This document shows, one piece after another, positions 14,558 to 21,957 of a stretch of DNA of 64,000 nucleotides. Position numbers and translations under genes: made by a program. A model generated the notes under the pieces. It worked only from the letters and a program-made list of their open reading frames with translations, was not told where the DNA came from and ran no database searches. The stretch is from Aldehydirespirator sp965204415. Lineage in GTDB: Bacteria; Actinomycetota; Acidimicrobiia; Acidimicrobiales; Aldehydirespiratoraceae. The DNA is taken from NCBI GenBank assembly GCA_965204415.1, contig CBDBEL010000004.1, positions 1,564,072 through 1,628,071 of the forward strand, in the 5' to 3' direction. Position 1 is the first letter of the stretch. Each line of letters opens with the position of its first letter.

Positions 14558-16636
14558 ATGCGGCAGATCCTGGACCCGGCAGGCGAGCTAGTAGGGCCGG
14601 TCCCTGATCTTGACGACGGCCAGTTGGTCGACATGCTCCGCCTGCTGCTCACCACCCGGATGGCCGACGAGAAGCTGCTCAACCTCCAGCGGCAGGGACG
14701 CATGCCGGCCTATTACCAGGTGAGCGGCCAGGAGGCCCATGTAGGGGCCGCGCTGGCACTGCGGGAGACCGACTGGCTCTTCTCCGCTTACCGCGAGCTG
14801 GGCATGTGGCTGGCCCGGGGTATGAGCCCCATCGCCACGCTCGGGCTGTGGATGGGCGTGCCCGACGACGACGATCTCTGGGACGTCAACCGCTACCGGG
14901 TGACCAGGCTGAATGCCACCATCGGCACCCACCTGCCCCACGCGGTGGGCTTCGGCTACGCCGAGCGCCTCCAGAGGCGCGACACCGTGGCCATGGTGGT
15001 GTTCGGCGACGGCGCCACCTCGGAGTCCGACTTCCACGCGGCCATGAACTTCGCCGGAGTGTGGAGGACCCCCACGGTGTTCCTGTGCCAGAACAACCAG
15101 GTGGCCCAGTCGACCACACTCGACAAGCAGACCGCGGCGGAGACGCTGGCCGTCAAGGCCGAGGCGTACGGATTCGCCGGGGATCTGGTGGACGGCATGG
15201 ACCCGCTGGCCATGTACCAGACCGCCCGCGAGGCCATCGAGCGGGCCGCCAACGGCGAAGGCCCGACCCTCATCGAGATGCTCACCTACCGGTTCGCACC
15301 CCATTCCACCTACGACGGGACCCCGGTGTACCGCACCACCGACGAGGAAGCCCGGTGGCGCGAGCGGGATCCCATCACCCGGATGCGGGCCTTCCTAGTG
15401 AACAAGGGCCTGTGGGAGGCCGACCAGGAGGACGGCATGCGGGCCGGGATCTCAGCCGAGCTCGAGGCCTTCGTCGACCAGCTCGAGGCCAGGTCCGGAG
15501 TGTCGCGCGACTACTCGCCCCGACATCTGTTCGCCCGGGCTCCGGCCTCGCTCGTCGAGCAGTTGCACCGCGAGCAGCAGGACGCCGGCGAGCCCGCCGC
15601 CACGCTGGATCCCGAGGAGGTGTGGGCGGTCGAGCCGGAGGTGTCACCCACCGGCGAGACCCGCCGGCTCGACATGACCGAGGCCCTCAAGCTGACGCTG
15701 CACTCGGCCTTCGAGCGGGATCCGTCGCTGGTGATCCTGGGCGAGGACGTCGGCGTGGAGGGAGGGGTGTTCCGGATCACCGAGGGCATGCACGAGCGCT
15801 TCGGCGAGGACCGGGTGATCGACACCCCCCTGTGCGAGACCGGCATCATGGGAACCGCGGTGGGGATGGCCATGGCCGGGCTGAAGCCGGTGGCTGAGAT
15901 CGAGTTCGCGGGCTTCGTCTACCCCGCCTTCGACCAGCTCATCGGCCATGTGGCCCGCATCCGGTGGCGCTACCGGGGCCATCTCACCGCCCCGGTGGTG
16001 GCCCGGCTGCCGGTGGGCACCAACCTCGACAACTTCGAGTTCCACACCGACTCGCCCGAGTCGTTCTTCACCCACGCGCCCGGGCTGGTGGTGGTGTACC
16101 CCTCAAACCCCTACGACGCCAAGGGCCTGATGGAGTCGGCTCTGGCCAGCGAGGACCCGGTGGTGTTCCTGGAGCCCATCTCGCTGTACCGGGGCCTCAA
16201 GCAGGACGTGCCGGTCGAGCCCTACCGGATCGGCTTCGGACGGGCCAGCGTGCTGCGCGGCGGCACCGACGTAACGGTGGTGTCGTGGGGCCCGCCGGTG
16301 CGCGAGGCGCTGAAGGCGGCCGAGGCGCTGGCCGCGGAGGGGGTGTCGGCCGAGGTGGTCGACCTGCGAACCCTGTATCCGTGGGACCGCGAGACCGTGC
16401 TGGACAGCGTGGAGAGGACCGGACGGCTGGTGGTGACCCATGAGGCCCACACCACCAGCGGGTTCGGGGCCGAGATCCTGGCCGCGGTCAGCGAGCAGGG
16501 CCTGTACTCGCTGGAGGCGCCGCCGGTGAGGGTGGCCCACATGGACGTGTTCTGGGGTCCCACCCAGCTCGAGCGCTACTCCATGATCACCGCCGACCGC
16601 ATCACCGCCGGCATCCGCCGCGCCCTCGCCGGCTGA
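14558..16636 (+). CDS. Fused E1 alpha-beta subunit of a 2-oxoacid (branched-chain type) dehydrogenase
   Basis: 692 residues. The first half is E1 alpha: YYQVSGQEA near 52-60, and the thiamine diphosphate motif GDGATSESDF (150-159) ending NN at 179-180. The second half, from about 370, is E1 beta (ILGEDVGVEGG, CETGIMGTAVGMAMAG, HDxx-like loops and SFFTHAPGLVVVYPS). Known for the family: decarboxylates a 2-oxoacid and passes the acyl group to lipoyl-E2. Subunit fusion is common in some actinobacteria and Bacteroidetes. The ATG at 14558 was chosen over a GTG two codons earlier; GGAAGGA precedes both. E2 follows at 16707; no E3 gene is nearby, so the dihydrolipoyl dehydrogenase must be elsewhere. 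Confidence 0.92.
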   Translation: MRQILDPAGELVGPVPDLDDGQLVDMLRLLLTTRMADEKLLNLQRQGRMPAYYQVSGQEAHVGAALALRETDWLFSAYRELGMWLARGMSPIATLGLWMGVPDDDDLWDVNRYRVTRLNATIGTHLPHAVGFGYAERLQRRDTVAMVVFGDGATSESDFHAAMNFAGVWRTPTVFLCQNNQVAQSTTLDKQTAAETLAVKAEAYGFAGDLVDGMDPLAMYQTAREAIERAANGEGPTLIEMLTYRFAPHSTYDGTPVYRTTDEEARWRERDPITRMRAFLVNKGLWEADQEDGMRAGISAELEAFVDQLEARSGVSRDYSPRHLFARAPASLVEQLHREQQDAGEPAATLDPEEVWAVEPEVSPTGETRRLDMTEALKLTLHSAFERDPSLVILGEDVGVEGGVFRITEGMHERFGEDRVIDTPLCETGIMGTAVGMAMAGLKPVAEIEFAGFVYPAFDQLIGHVARIRWRYRGHLTAPVVARLPVGTNLDNFEFHTDSPESFFTHAPGLVVVYPSNPYDAKGLMESALASEDPVVFLEPISLYRGLKQDVPVEPYRIGFGRASVLRGGTDVTVVSWGPPVREALKAAEALAAEGVSAEVVDLRTLYPWDRETVLDSVERTGRLVVTHEAHTTSGFGAEILAAVSEQGLYSLEAPPVRVAHMDVFWGPTQLERYSMITADRITAGIRRALAG

Positions 16637-16669
16637 CATGGCGCGCGTCTTCAAAGTCCCTTCGGTGGC
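16631..16669 (+). repeat. Duplicated start of the E2 gene (abortive copy)
   Basis: The 39 bases from GGCTGACATGGCGCGCGTCT onward recur at 16700-16738 with two changes, an offset of 69 bp. The first copy has its own ATG (16638) and opens MARVFK(V)PSV exactly like E2, but the frame ends at a TGA at 16695-16697 after 19 codons. It also includes the E1 stop codon, so the duplication spans the old E1-E2 junction. Confidence 0.9.
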
Positions 16670-16706
16670 CCCCGGCCCGCGCCGCTCGACCGGGTGAGAG
16701 GCTGAC

Positions 16707-17879
16707 ATGGCGCGCGTCTTCAAGCTCCCTTCGGTGGGCGACACCATGGTCGAGGGCGAGATCGTGGAGTGGCTGGTGGCCGTGGGCGACACCGTGGATC
16801 TCGACCAGCCCATCTGCTCGGTCGAGACCGACAAGTCGGTGGTGGAGATGACCACCCCCTACCGGGGAACGGTGCTGGCTCTCGGAGGCGGGCCCGGCGA
16901 CGTCATCGAAGTGGGCGAGACCCTCATCGTTGTCGGCGAGCCCGGCGAGGAGGTCCCCGCCGAGGACGAACCCGGCCCCGCGACGGCAGCCGCCGGTTCG
17001 GTTGCTGCTCCGCACCCGGTGCCGGCAACGGCTGCGCCCCGGCCTGCTGCCCCGGGCTCGGTCAAGGCGGTGCCCAAGGCCCGCAAGATGGCCCGCGAGC
17101 TGGGCATCGACCTGGCCGCCTTGGCCGGCACCGGATCGGGCGGCTCAATCACCGTCGCCGACGTGGAGGCCGCCGCAGCCGCGCCGACGTCGGCGGCAGG
17201 CGGTGGCCGGCGGGAGCGGCTCTCGGCCATCCGCCGCTCCATCGCTCGCCACATGACCGAGTCGATGCAGGTCCCGCAGTTCACGTCCATGGTGGACGTG
17301 GAGGCCAGCGGTCTGCTGGAGGCCCGAGCCGCCGCGTCCGCCGAGACCGGCTCGCGGGTGCCCCTCGATGCCCTGCTGGTCGCGCTGCTGGTCCCGGTAC
17401 TGCGGGACCATCCCGTGATGAACGCCCGCCTCGACGGAGACGAGATCGAATACTTCGACCGCTACGACATCGGCGTGGCCGTCGACACCCCCGAGGGGCT
17501 GATGGTGCCGGTGGTTCGGGGCGCCGATGCCCTCGCGGTGCCGGAGCTGTCAGCGGAGATCCTGCGCCTGGCCGCCGCGGCCCGCGACCGCACCGTGACC
17601 CCCGACGAGCTGGCCGGGGCCACCACCACCGTCAACAACGTGGGCGCGCTCGGGATGCTGGCCGGCACGCCCATGCTGCCGGTCGGTACCAGCATGATCG
17701 CCGCCTTCGGCATGGCCCGCCCGGTGGTGTGCCTGCGGGACGGCGCCGCGGTGGAGGCGCCGACCATGACGGTGTCGGCCACCTTCGACCACCGCATCAT
17801 CGACGGCGGCGCCAGCGGCCGTTTCCTGGCCCAGCTCAAGCAGTCGATCGAGCAGGCGGCCCCCGGCGAAGTGAGCTGA
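16707..17879 (+). CDS. Dihydrolipoyl acyltransferase (E2) of a 2-oxoacid dehydrogenase
   Basis: 390 residues. A single lipoyl domain covers 1-78 with the lipoylated Lys43 in ETDKSVVEM. An Ala/Pro linker (about 85-118) leads to a peripheral-subunit-binding domain (KARKMARELGIDLAALAGTG, about 122-141), a second linker and the catalytic domain from about 168, with the active-site DHRIIDGG at 361-368. Short compared with many E2 proteins because only one lipoyl domain is present. It accepts acyl groups from the fused E1 and makes acyl-CoA. The gene start is duplicated 69 bp upstream. Confidence 0.93.
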   Translation: MARVFKLPSVGDTMVEGEIVEWLVAVGDTVDLDQPICSVETDKSVVEMTTPYRGTVLALGGGPGDVIEVGETLIVVGEPGEEVPAEDEPGPATAAAGSVAAPHPVPATAAPRPAAPGSVKAVPKARKMARELGIDLAALAGTGSGGSITVADVEAAAAAPTSAAGGGRRERLSAIRRSIARHMTESMQVPQFTSMVDVEASGLLEARAAASAETGSRVPLDALLVALLVPVLRDHPVMNARLDGDEIEYFDRYDIGVAVDTPEGLMVPVVRGADALAVPELSAEILRLAAAARDRTVTPDELAGATTTVNNVGALGMLAGTPMLPVGTSMIAAFGMARPVVCLRDGAAVEAPTMTVSATFDHRIIDGGASGRFLAQLKQSIEQAAPGEVS

Positions 17880-17909
17880 TCGCCGAACCCGGCAACGCCG
17901 CACTCGATG

Positions 17910-18176
17910 TCACCGGTTGCGGTAGACATCGCGACGGTGGCCCACGCGGATCACATGGACGACCAGCCGTGCGTCGATCACCTCATACAGGATCCGGTAG
18001 TCACCGACGCGCACGCGATAGACGGACTCCTCGCCTGCGAGCGCGACGCAGTTCGGCGGCCGAGGCTCATCGGCCAGGAGGTCAATCGCGGCTCGAACCC
18101 GGCGTTGCCCAGCGGGAGGCAACCCGGCGATCGACTTGACCGCCCGGCGGGCGATCTCGACGGCGTACCGGCTCAC
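17910..18176 (-). CDS. RelE/ParE-family toxin
   Basis: 88 residues. The pattern is RelE: ARRAVKSIAGLPPAGQRRV, the PRPPNC..L segment, YRVRVGDYRILYEV and a final VIRVGHRRDVYR. The basic residues R, R and Y expected for mRNA cleavage at the ribosome are present. The start overlaps the antitoxin stop by 4 bases (18173-18176), antitoxin first. It should be kept inactive by the Phd/YefM-type partner and released when the antitoxin is degraded. Both genes lie convergent to E2. Confidence 0.9.
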   Translation of the reverse strand: MSRYAVEIARRAVKSIAGLPPAGQRRVRAAIDLLADEPRPPNCVALAGEESVYRVRVGDYRILYEVIDARLVVHVIRVGHRRDVYRNR

Positions 18177-18424
18177 CCGAGTCCCAGCGCAGCCTTGACC
18201 TCTTCCCAGGGCAGGTAGTCATCGTCGGCTCGCGCCGCAGCCAACTCGCGGCGGTCCGCAGCATCGTCCGCGCTTTCAACCAGGCGGTCAAATGCGCCGG
18301 CATCCAAGATCACCGCGACCCGCCGACCCCGGCGCGTCACCGAGACCGCCTCGCCCGACCGGCGAGACTCCTCGATCACCTGCGCCAGTCGGTTTCGTGC
18401 CTCGCTGACCGCCACTTCGTTCAT
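18173..18424 (-). CDS. Phd/YefM-type antitoxin
   Basis: 83 residues from the ATG at 18424; a second in-frame ATG at 18439 would add five residues with no family match. The N-terminal NEVAVSEARNRLAQVIEE and VSVTRRGRRVAVIL are the Phd/YefM DNA-binding fold. The acidic C-terminal half (ADDAADRRE, DDDYLPWEEVK) is the toxin-wrapping tail. The start codon lies inside a 21-bp palindrome, the probable autoregulatory operator. No clear ribosome site precedes the start, so a leaderless message is possible. Confidence 0.9.
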   Translation of the reverse strand: MNEVAVSEARNRLAQVIEESRRSGEAVSVTRRGRRVAVILDAGAFDRLVESADDAADRRELAAARADDDYLPWEEVKAALGLG

Positions 18425-18441
18425 GTACGAATCGTACATGA
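18421..18441. promoter_or_regulatory. 21-bp palindrome over the antitoxin start
   Basis: TCATGTACGA-A-TCGTACATGA is a perfect 10-bp inverted repeat about a single base. It covers the antitoxin start codon at 18422-18424 and the alternative one at 18437-18439. YefM/Phd antitoxins bind such short palindromes (often with a GTAC core) to repress their own operon. Confidence 0.75.
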
Positions 18442-18466
18442 GGAATCGGGACCACCACGGTGTGCA

Positions 18467-18492
18467 CCCTGAGAGCTTCGGGACTCTCAGGG
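18467..18492. promoter_or_regulatory. Hairpin or operator upstream of the ABC exporter
   Basis: CCCTGAGAG-CTTCGGGA-CTCTCAGGG has perfect 9-bp arms and an 8-base loop. It lies 87 bases before the GTG start of the ABC ATPase and 43 bases beyond the antitoxin start. It could be an operator for the exporter genes or an RNA hairpin in their leader. No T tract follows on either strand, so a simple terminator is less likely. Confidence 0.45.
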
Positions 18493-18578
18493 CAGGGTAA
18501 GGGAGATCCCCGGTTGGGGAGGGTCGGGTCGCTCGTAGAGTCCCGCGTGAGAGCACCCCTCAGCGCCTAGGAGAAATC

Positions 18579-19328
18579 GTGACCTCCTCCCCTACCCAAG
18601 CACTAGCTGTCGCGGCCCGGGCCGTGGCCGCCTCCAAGATCTACGGCTCCGGCGACACCGAGGTGCGGGCCCTCGACGCCATCGACGTGGCCTTCGAGCA
18701 GGGCCGCTTCACCGCCATCATGGGCCCCTCAGGGTCGGGCAAGTCCACCCTGATGCACTGCATGGCCGGGCTCGACAGCGTCACCTCCGGCCAGGTGATC
18801 ATCGGCGACACCGACCTCACCCTGCTGTCGGAGAAGGACCTCACCCTGCTGCGCCGCGACAACGTGGGCTTCGTCTTCCAGGCCTACAACCTGGTGCCCA
18901 CCCTCACCGCCATCGAGAACATCACCCTCCCGATGGACCTGGCCGGCGAGACGGGGAACACCGCGTGGATCGACGAGGTGGTGGGCGCCACCGGGCTCTC
19001 CGACCGGGTCAAGCACCGCCCCAACGAGCTGTCGGGCGGCCAGCAGCAGCGGGTGGCGGTGGCCCGGGCCCTGGCCGGCAAGCCCCAGATCATCTTCGCC
19101 GACGAGCCCACCGGCAACGTCGACTCGAACACCGCGGCCGAGATCCTCGGCTTCATGCGGAGCGCGGTCGACCAGATGGGCCAGACCATCGTGATGGTCA
19201 CCCACGACCCGGTGGCCGCCTCCTACGCCGACCGGGTGGTGTTCCTGGTGGACGGCAAGATCGTGGACGAACTGGCCGACCCCACACCTCAGGGCATTCG
19301 CGACCACATGACCCGGCTCGGCGCCTGA
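18579..19328 (+). CDS. ABC transporter ATPase, MacB/LolD type
   Basis: 249 residues. The start is GTG at 18579 with AGGAG upstream. Walker A is GPSGSGKST near 47-55, the Q-loop region is VFQAYNLVP, the signature LSGGQQQRVAVARAL near 149-163 and Walker B IIFADEPTGNVD. The EPTGNLD-like box and short length mark the MacB/LolD/FtsE group that powers FtsX-fold permeases. It forms an operon with the two large permeases that follow at gaps of 37 and 21 bases. Confidence 0.93.
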   Translation: MTSSPTQALAVAARAVAASKIYGSGDTEVRALDAIDVAFEQGRFTAIMGPSGSGKSTLMHCMAGLDSVTSGQVIIGDTDLTLLSEKDLTLLRRDNVGFVFQAYNLVPTLTAIENITLPMDLAGETGNTAWIDEVVGATGLSDRVKHRPNELSGGQQQRVAVARALAGKPQIIFADEPTGNVDSNTAAEILGFMRSAVDQMGQTIVMVTHDPVAASYADRVVFLVDGKIVDELADPTPQGIRDHMTRLGA

Positions 19329-19365
19329 CGCCGGGATCCGGCCCCCCTGGCAACTGAGATCCGAC

Positions 19366-21936
19366 GTGCTGCGCCTAGCCCTCAAGTCGCTTCTGGCCCA
19401 CAAGCTCCGCTTCGCCCTCACCGCGGTGGCGATCGTGCTGGGCGTCACCTTCGTGGTGGCCGCCTTCGTGACCGCCGACTCGCTGCGGGCCACCTTCGAC
19501 GAGATCGGGGTGGACATCAACACCGGCAAGGACTTCACCGTGCGGGGCGCGCTCGGATTCGGCGAGATCGCCAACGCGCCGCCCGTTCCCGACAGCGTCG
19601 TGGACCACATCCGGGCCGTCGAGGGGGTGGCGGTGGCCGACGGGCGCTTCTTCGTGGACGGCGTCATCCCCGTAGACGGCTCCGGCGAAGCCGTGTCCAC
19701 CGTCGGCGGGCCTGTCGCCGGCGTCAACTGGCTCGAGGACGAGTCGCTGTCGCAATACTTCCTGATCTCCGGCCGGTGGCCCCAGGGGCTGTCGGAGTTC
19801 GCCATCGGCGCCGGGACGTTCGCCGACTACGACTTCGAGTTGGGCCGCGACTACCAGGTGATCACCCCGACCGGGCCCCGCACCTTCACCCTCACCGGCA
19901 CCATGCAGTTCGGATTCCCCGAGGACGCCGCCGCCGGGGTGGTGTTCTCCGTGTTCGACACAGCCACCGCTCAGGAAGTGCTCGGCTACGAGGGCCTGTT
20001 CAACGAGATCGACCTGCGGGCCGTGCCCGGCGCCGACCTCGAGCAGGTCCGGGACCGCATCGAGGCGACCCTGCCCGCCGGGACCGAGGTGATCAGCGCC
20101 GCGGAGGCCGCCGAGGAGTTCGGCGACTTCTTCGAGTTCTTCATCGGGCCGTTGCAAACCATCCTGCTGACGTTCGCCTTCGTCGTGCTGTTCGTGAGCA
20201 CGTTCATCATCTCCAACACCTTCAACATCGTGCTCGGGCAACGGGTGCGGGAGCTGTCGCTGCTGCGGGCGCTGGGCGCCACTCCCCGCCAGGTGCGCCG
20301 CTCGGTGCTGATCGAGTCGCTGGTGATCGGCGTGGCCGCCTCCGCCGCGGGCATCGGGCTCGGCATGCTCGGCGCCCTCGGCCTCGGGGCGCTGTTCGAC
20401 GCCTTCGGCGCCTCGCTGCCCGACGGTCCGATGCCGCTGCGGCTGCGCACCGTCGCTTGGGCGTTCGCAGTGGGGGTCGGCTTCACCGTCATCGCGTCTC
20501 TGGTCCCCGCGTTCAAGGCGTCGAGGGTGTCGCCGGTCGCCGGGCTGCAGGAGAGCACCGGAGACGACGGCGGGCATCTCCGCCTCTGGCGGCTGATCGT
20601 GGGGGCCCTTCTGGCCGCCATCGGGCTCGTCCTCACCGGCCGAGGCCTGTTCGCCGACTTCGACTCCACCACCGCGCAGCTGTTGTCGCTGGGAATCGGG
20701 GCCGCGGTGGTGTTCGTGGCGGTGGCGGTGCTCAGCCCGCTGATCGCCGGTCCCGTCGTGTCGGCATTGGCCGGGCCGCTGCCGCGGATCCTGCGCACTC
20801 CGGGCCGGCTGGCCCGCGACAACGCGGCCCGCAGCCCCCGACGGACCGCGGCGACCGCGGTGGCCCTGACGATCGGGCTGGCGCTAGTGGCCATGGTCCT
20901 AGTGGTCGGCCAGTCGCTCAAGGACACCTTCTCCGACAGCCTCAGCAGCGCGGTGAGAGCCGACTACATCATCAGCGCCCAGACGATCTCCGGAGTGCCC
21001 AAGACCCTGGCCGAGGACCTGAGGGCGGCGGGCGTGCCAACGGTGGTCGGGCTGGACGAGGACCTCGTGCAGATCTTCAGCCCGGTGGCCCCGGACCGGA
21101 TCCTGCAGACCGAGATCACCGTGACCGACCTGGCCACTGTCGGCGAGGTCGCCAACCTCGGCGTCACCGAGGGCTCCCTCAGCACTATCGACCCGGCCTC
21201 CGAACTGCTCGTCAACGAGAACGCCGCGGAGGAATGGGGCCTGTCGGTCGGAGACCCGGTCGAACTCGTGCTGGTCAGCGGCGAGACCCTGGCGGTGACG
21301 GTCGGCGCGGTCTTCGCCGAGACTCAGCCGCCCTTCTGGGACGACTGGCTGATCGACCAGTCGCTGCACGAGCAGGCAGTCGCGGCCGACGCCTTCGAGC
21401 AATGGGTGGCCGTCAAGGGGGACGGCGCCGAGCCGGCCGCGACACAGGCCCTGATCGAGCAAGTGCTCGGCGCCTATCCCCAGGCGAGCCTAGAGGACCG
21501 CCAGCAGTTCCGGGAGAACGCCGAATCGAACCTGAACACCCTGCTGGCGATGGTCAACGTGTTCCTGTTGTTCGCGCTGGTGGTGGCCCTGTTCGGGATC
21601 GTCAACACCCTCACGCTCTCGGTGTTCGAGCGCACCCACGAGATCGGGCTGCTCAGGGCGGTGGGGATGACCCGGCGCCAGCTGCGGCGGGTGATCCGCT
21701 GGGAGGCGGCCACCATCGCCCTCTACGGAGCCATCATCGGCGTCGCGCTCGGGCTGGCCTTCGGAGTGGCCCTCTCGGTAGCCATCCCCGACGAGGTCAT
21801 AGACCGGGTGTCGGTGCCCGGCGGCCAGATTGTAGGGCTCGTTCTCGTGGCCGTCGTCTTCGGGCTGCTGGCGGCGGTGTTCCCGTCGTACCGGGCGGGG
21901 CGCATGAACGTCCTCGAAGCTATAGCCGCGGACTGA
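19366..21936 (+). CDS. FtsX/MacB-type ABC transporter permease, first paralogue
   Basis: 856 residues starting from GTG 19366. The topology is the long, duplicated FtsX form: one N-terminal membrane segment (RFALTAVAIVLGVTFVVAAF), a large extracytoplasmic MacB-PCD domain (about 45-235), three membrane segments of an FtsX domain with GQRVRELSLLRALGATPRQ near 290-308, then a second signal-like segment near 500, a second outside domain and a final FtsX domain with ERTHEIGLLRAVGMTRRQ. Family members export peptides, lipids or antibiotics, or act as mechanotransmission machines. No adaptor (MacA) gene is present here. Confidence 0.9.
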   Translation: MLRLALKSLLAHKLRFALTAVAIVLGVTFVVAAFVTADSLRATFDEIGVDINTGKDFTVRGALGFGEIANAPPVPDSVVDHIRAVEGVAVADGRFFVDGVIPVDGSGEAVSTVGGPVAGVNWLEDESLSQYFLISGRWPQGLSEFAIGAGTFADYDFELGRDYQVITPTGPRTFTLTGTMQFGFPEDAAAGVVFSVFDTATAQEVLGYEGLFNEIDLRAVPGADLEQVRDRIEATLPAGTEVISAAEAAEEFGDFFEFFIGPLQTILLTFAFVVLFVSTFIISNTFNIVLGQRVRELSLLRALGATPRQVRRSVLIESLVIGVAASAAGIGLGMLGALGLGALFDAFGASLPDGPMPLRLRTVAWAFAVGVGFTVIASLVPAFKASRVSPVAGLQESTGDDGGHLRLWRLIVGALLAAIGLVLTGRGLFADFDSTTAQLLSLGIGAAVVFVAVAVLSPLIAGPVVSALAGPLPRILRTPGRLARDNAARSPRRTAATAVALTIGLALVAMVLVVGQSLKDTFSDSLSSAVRADYIISAQTISGVPKTLAEDLRAAGVPTVVGLDEDLVQIFSPVAPDRILQTEITVTDLATVGEVANLGVTEGSLSTIDPASELLVNENAAEEWGLSVGDPVELVLVSGETLAVTVGAVFAETQPPFWDDWLIDQSLHEQAVAADAFEQWVAVKGDGAEPAATQALIEQVLGAYPQASLEDRQQFRENAESNLNTLLAMVNVFLLFALVVALFGIVNTLTLSVFERTHEIGLLRAVGMTRRQLRRVIRWEAATIALYGAIIGVALGLAFGVALSVAIPDEVIDRVSVPGGQIVGLVLVAVVFGLLAAVFPSYRAGRMNVLEAIAAD

Positions 21937-21957
21937 CCGCAGGCCGAGGGTTCGTCA

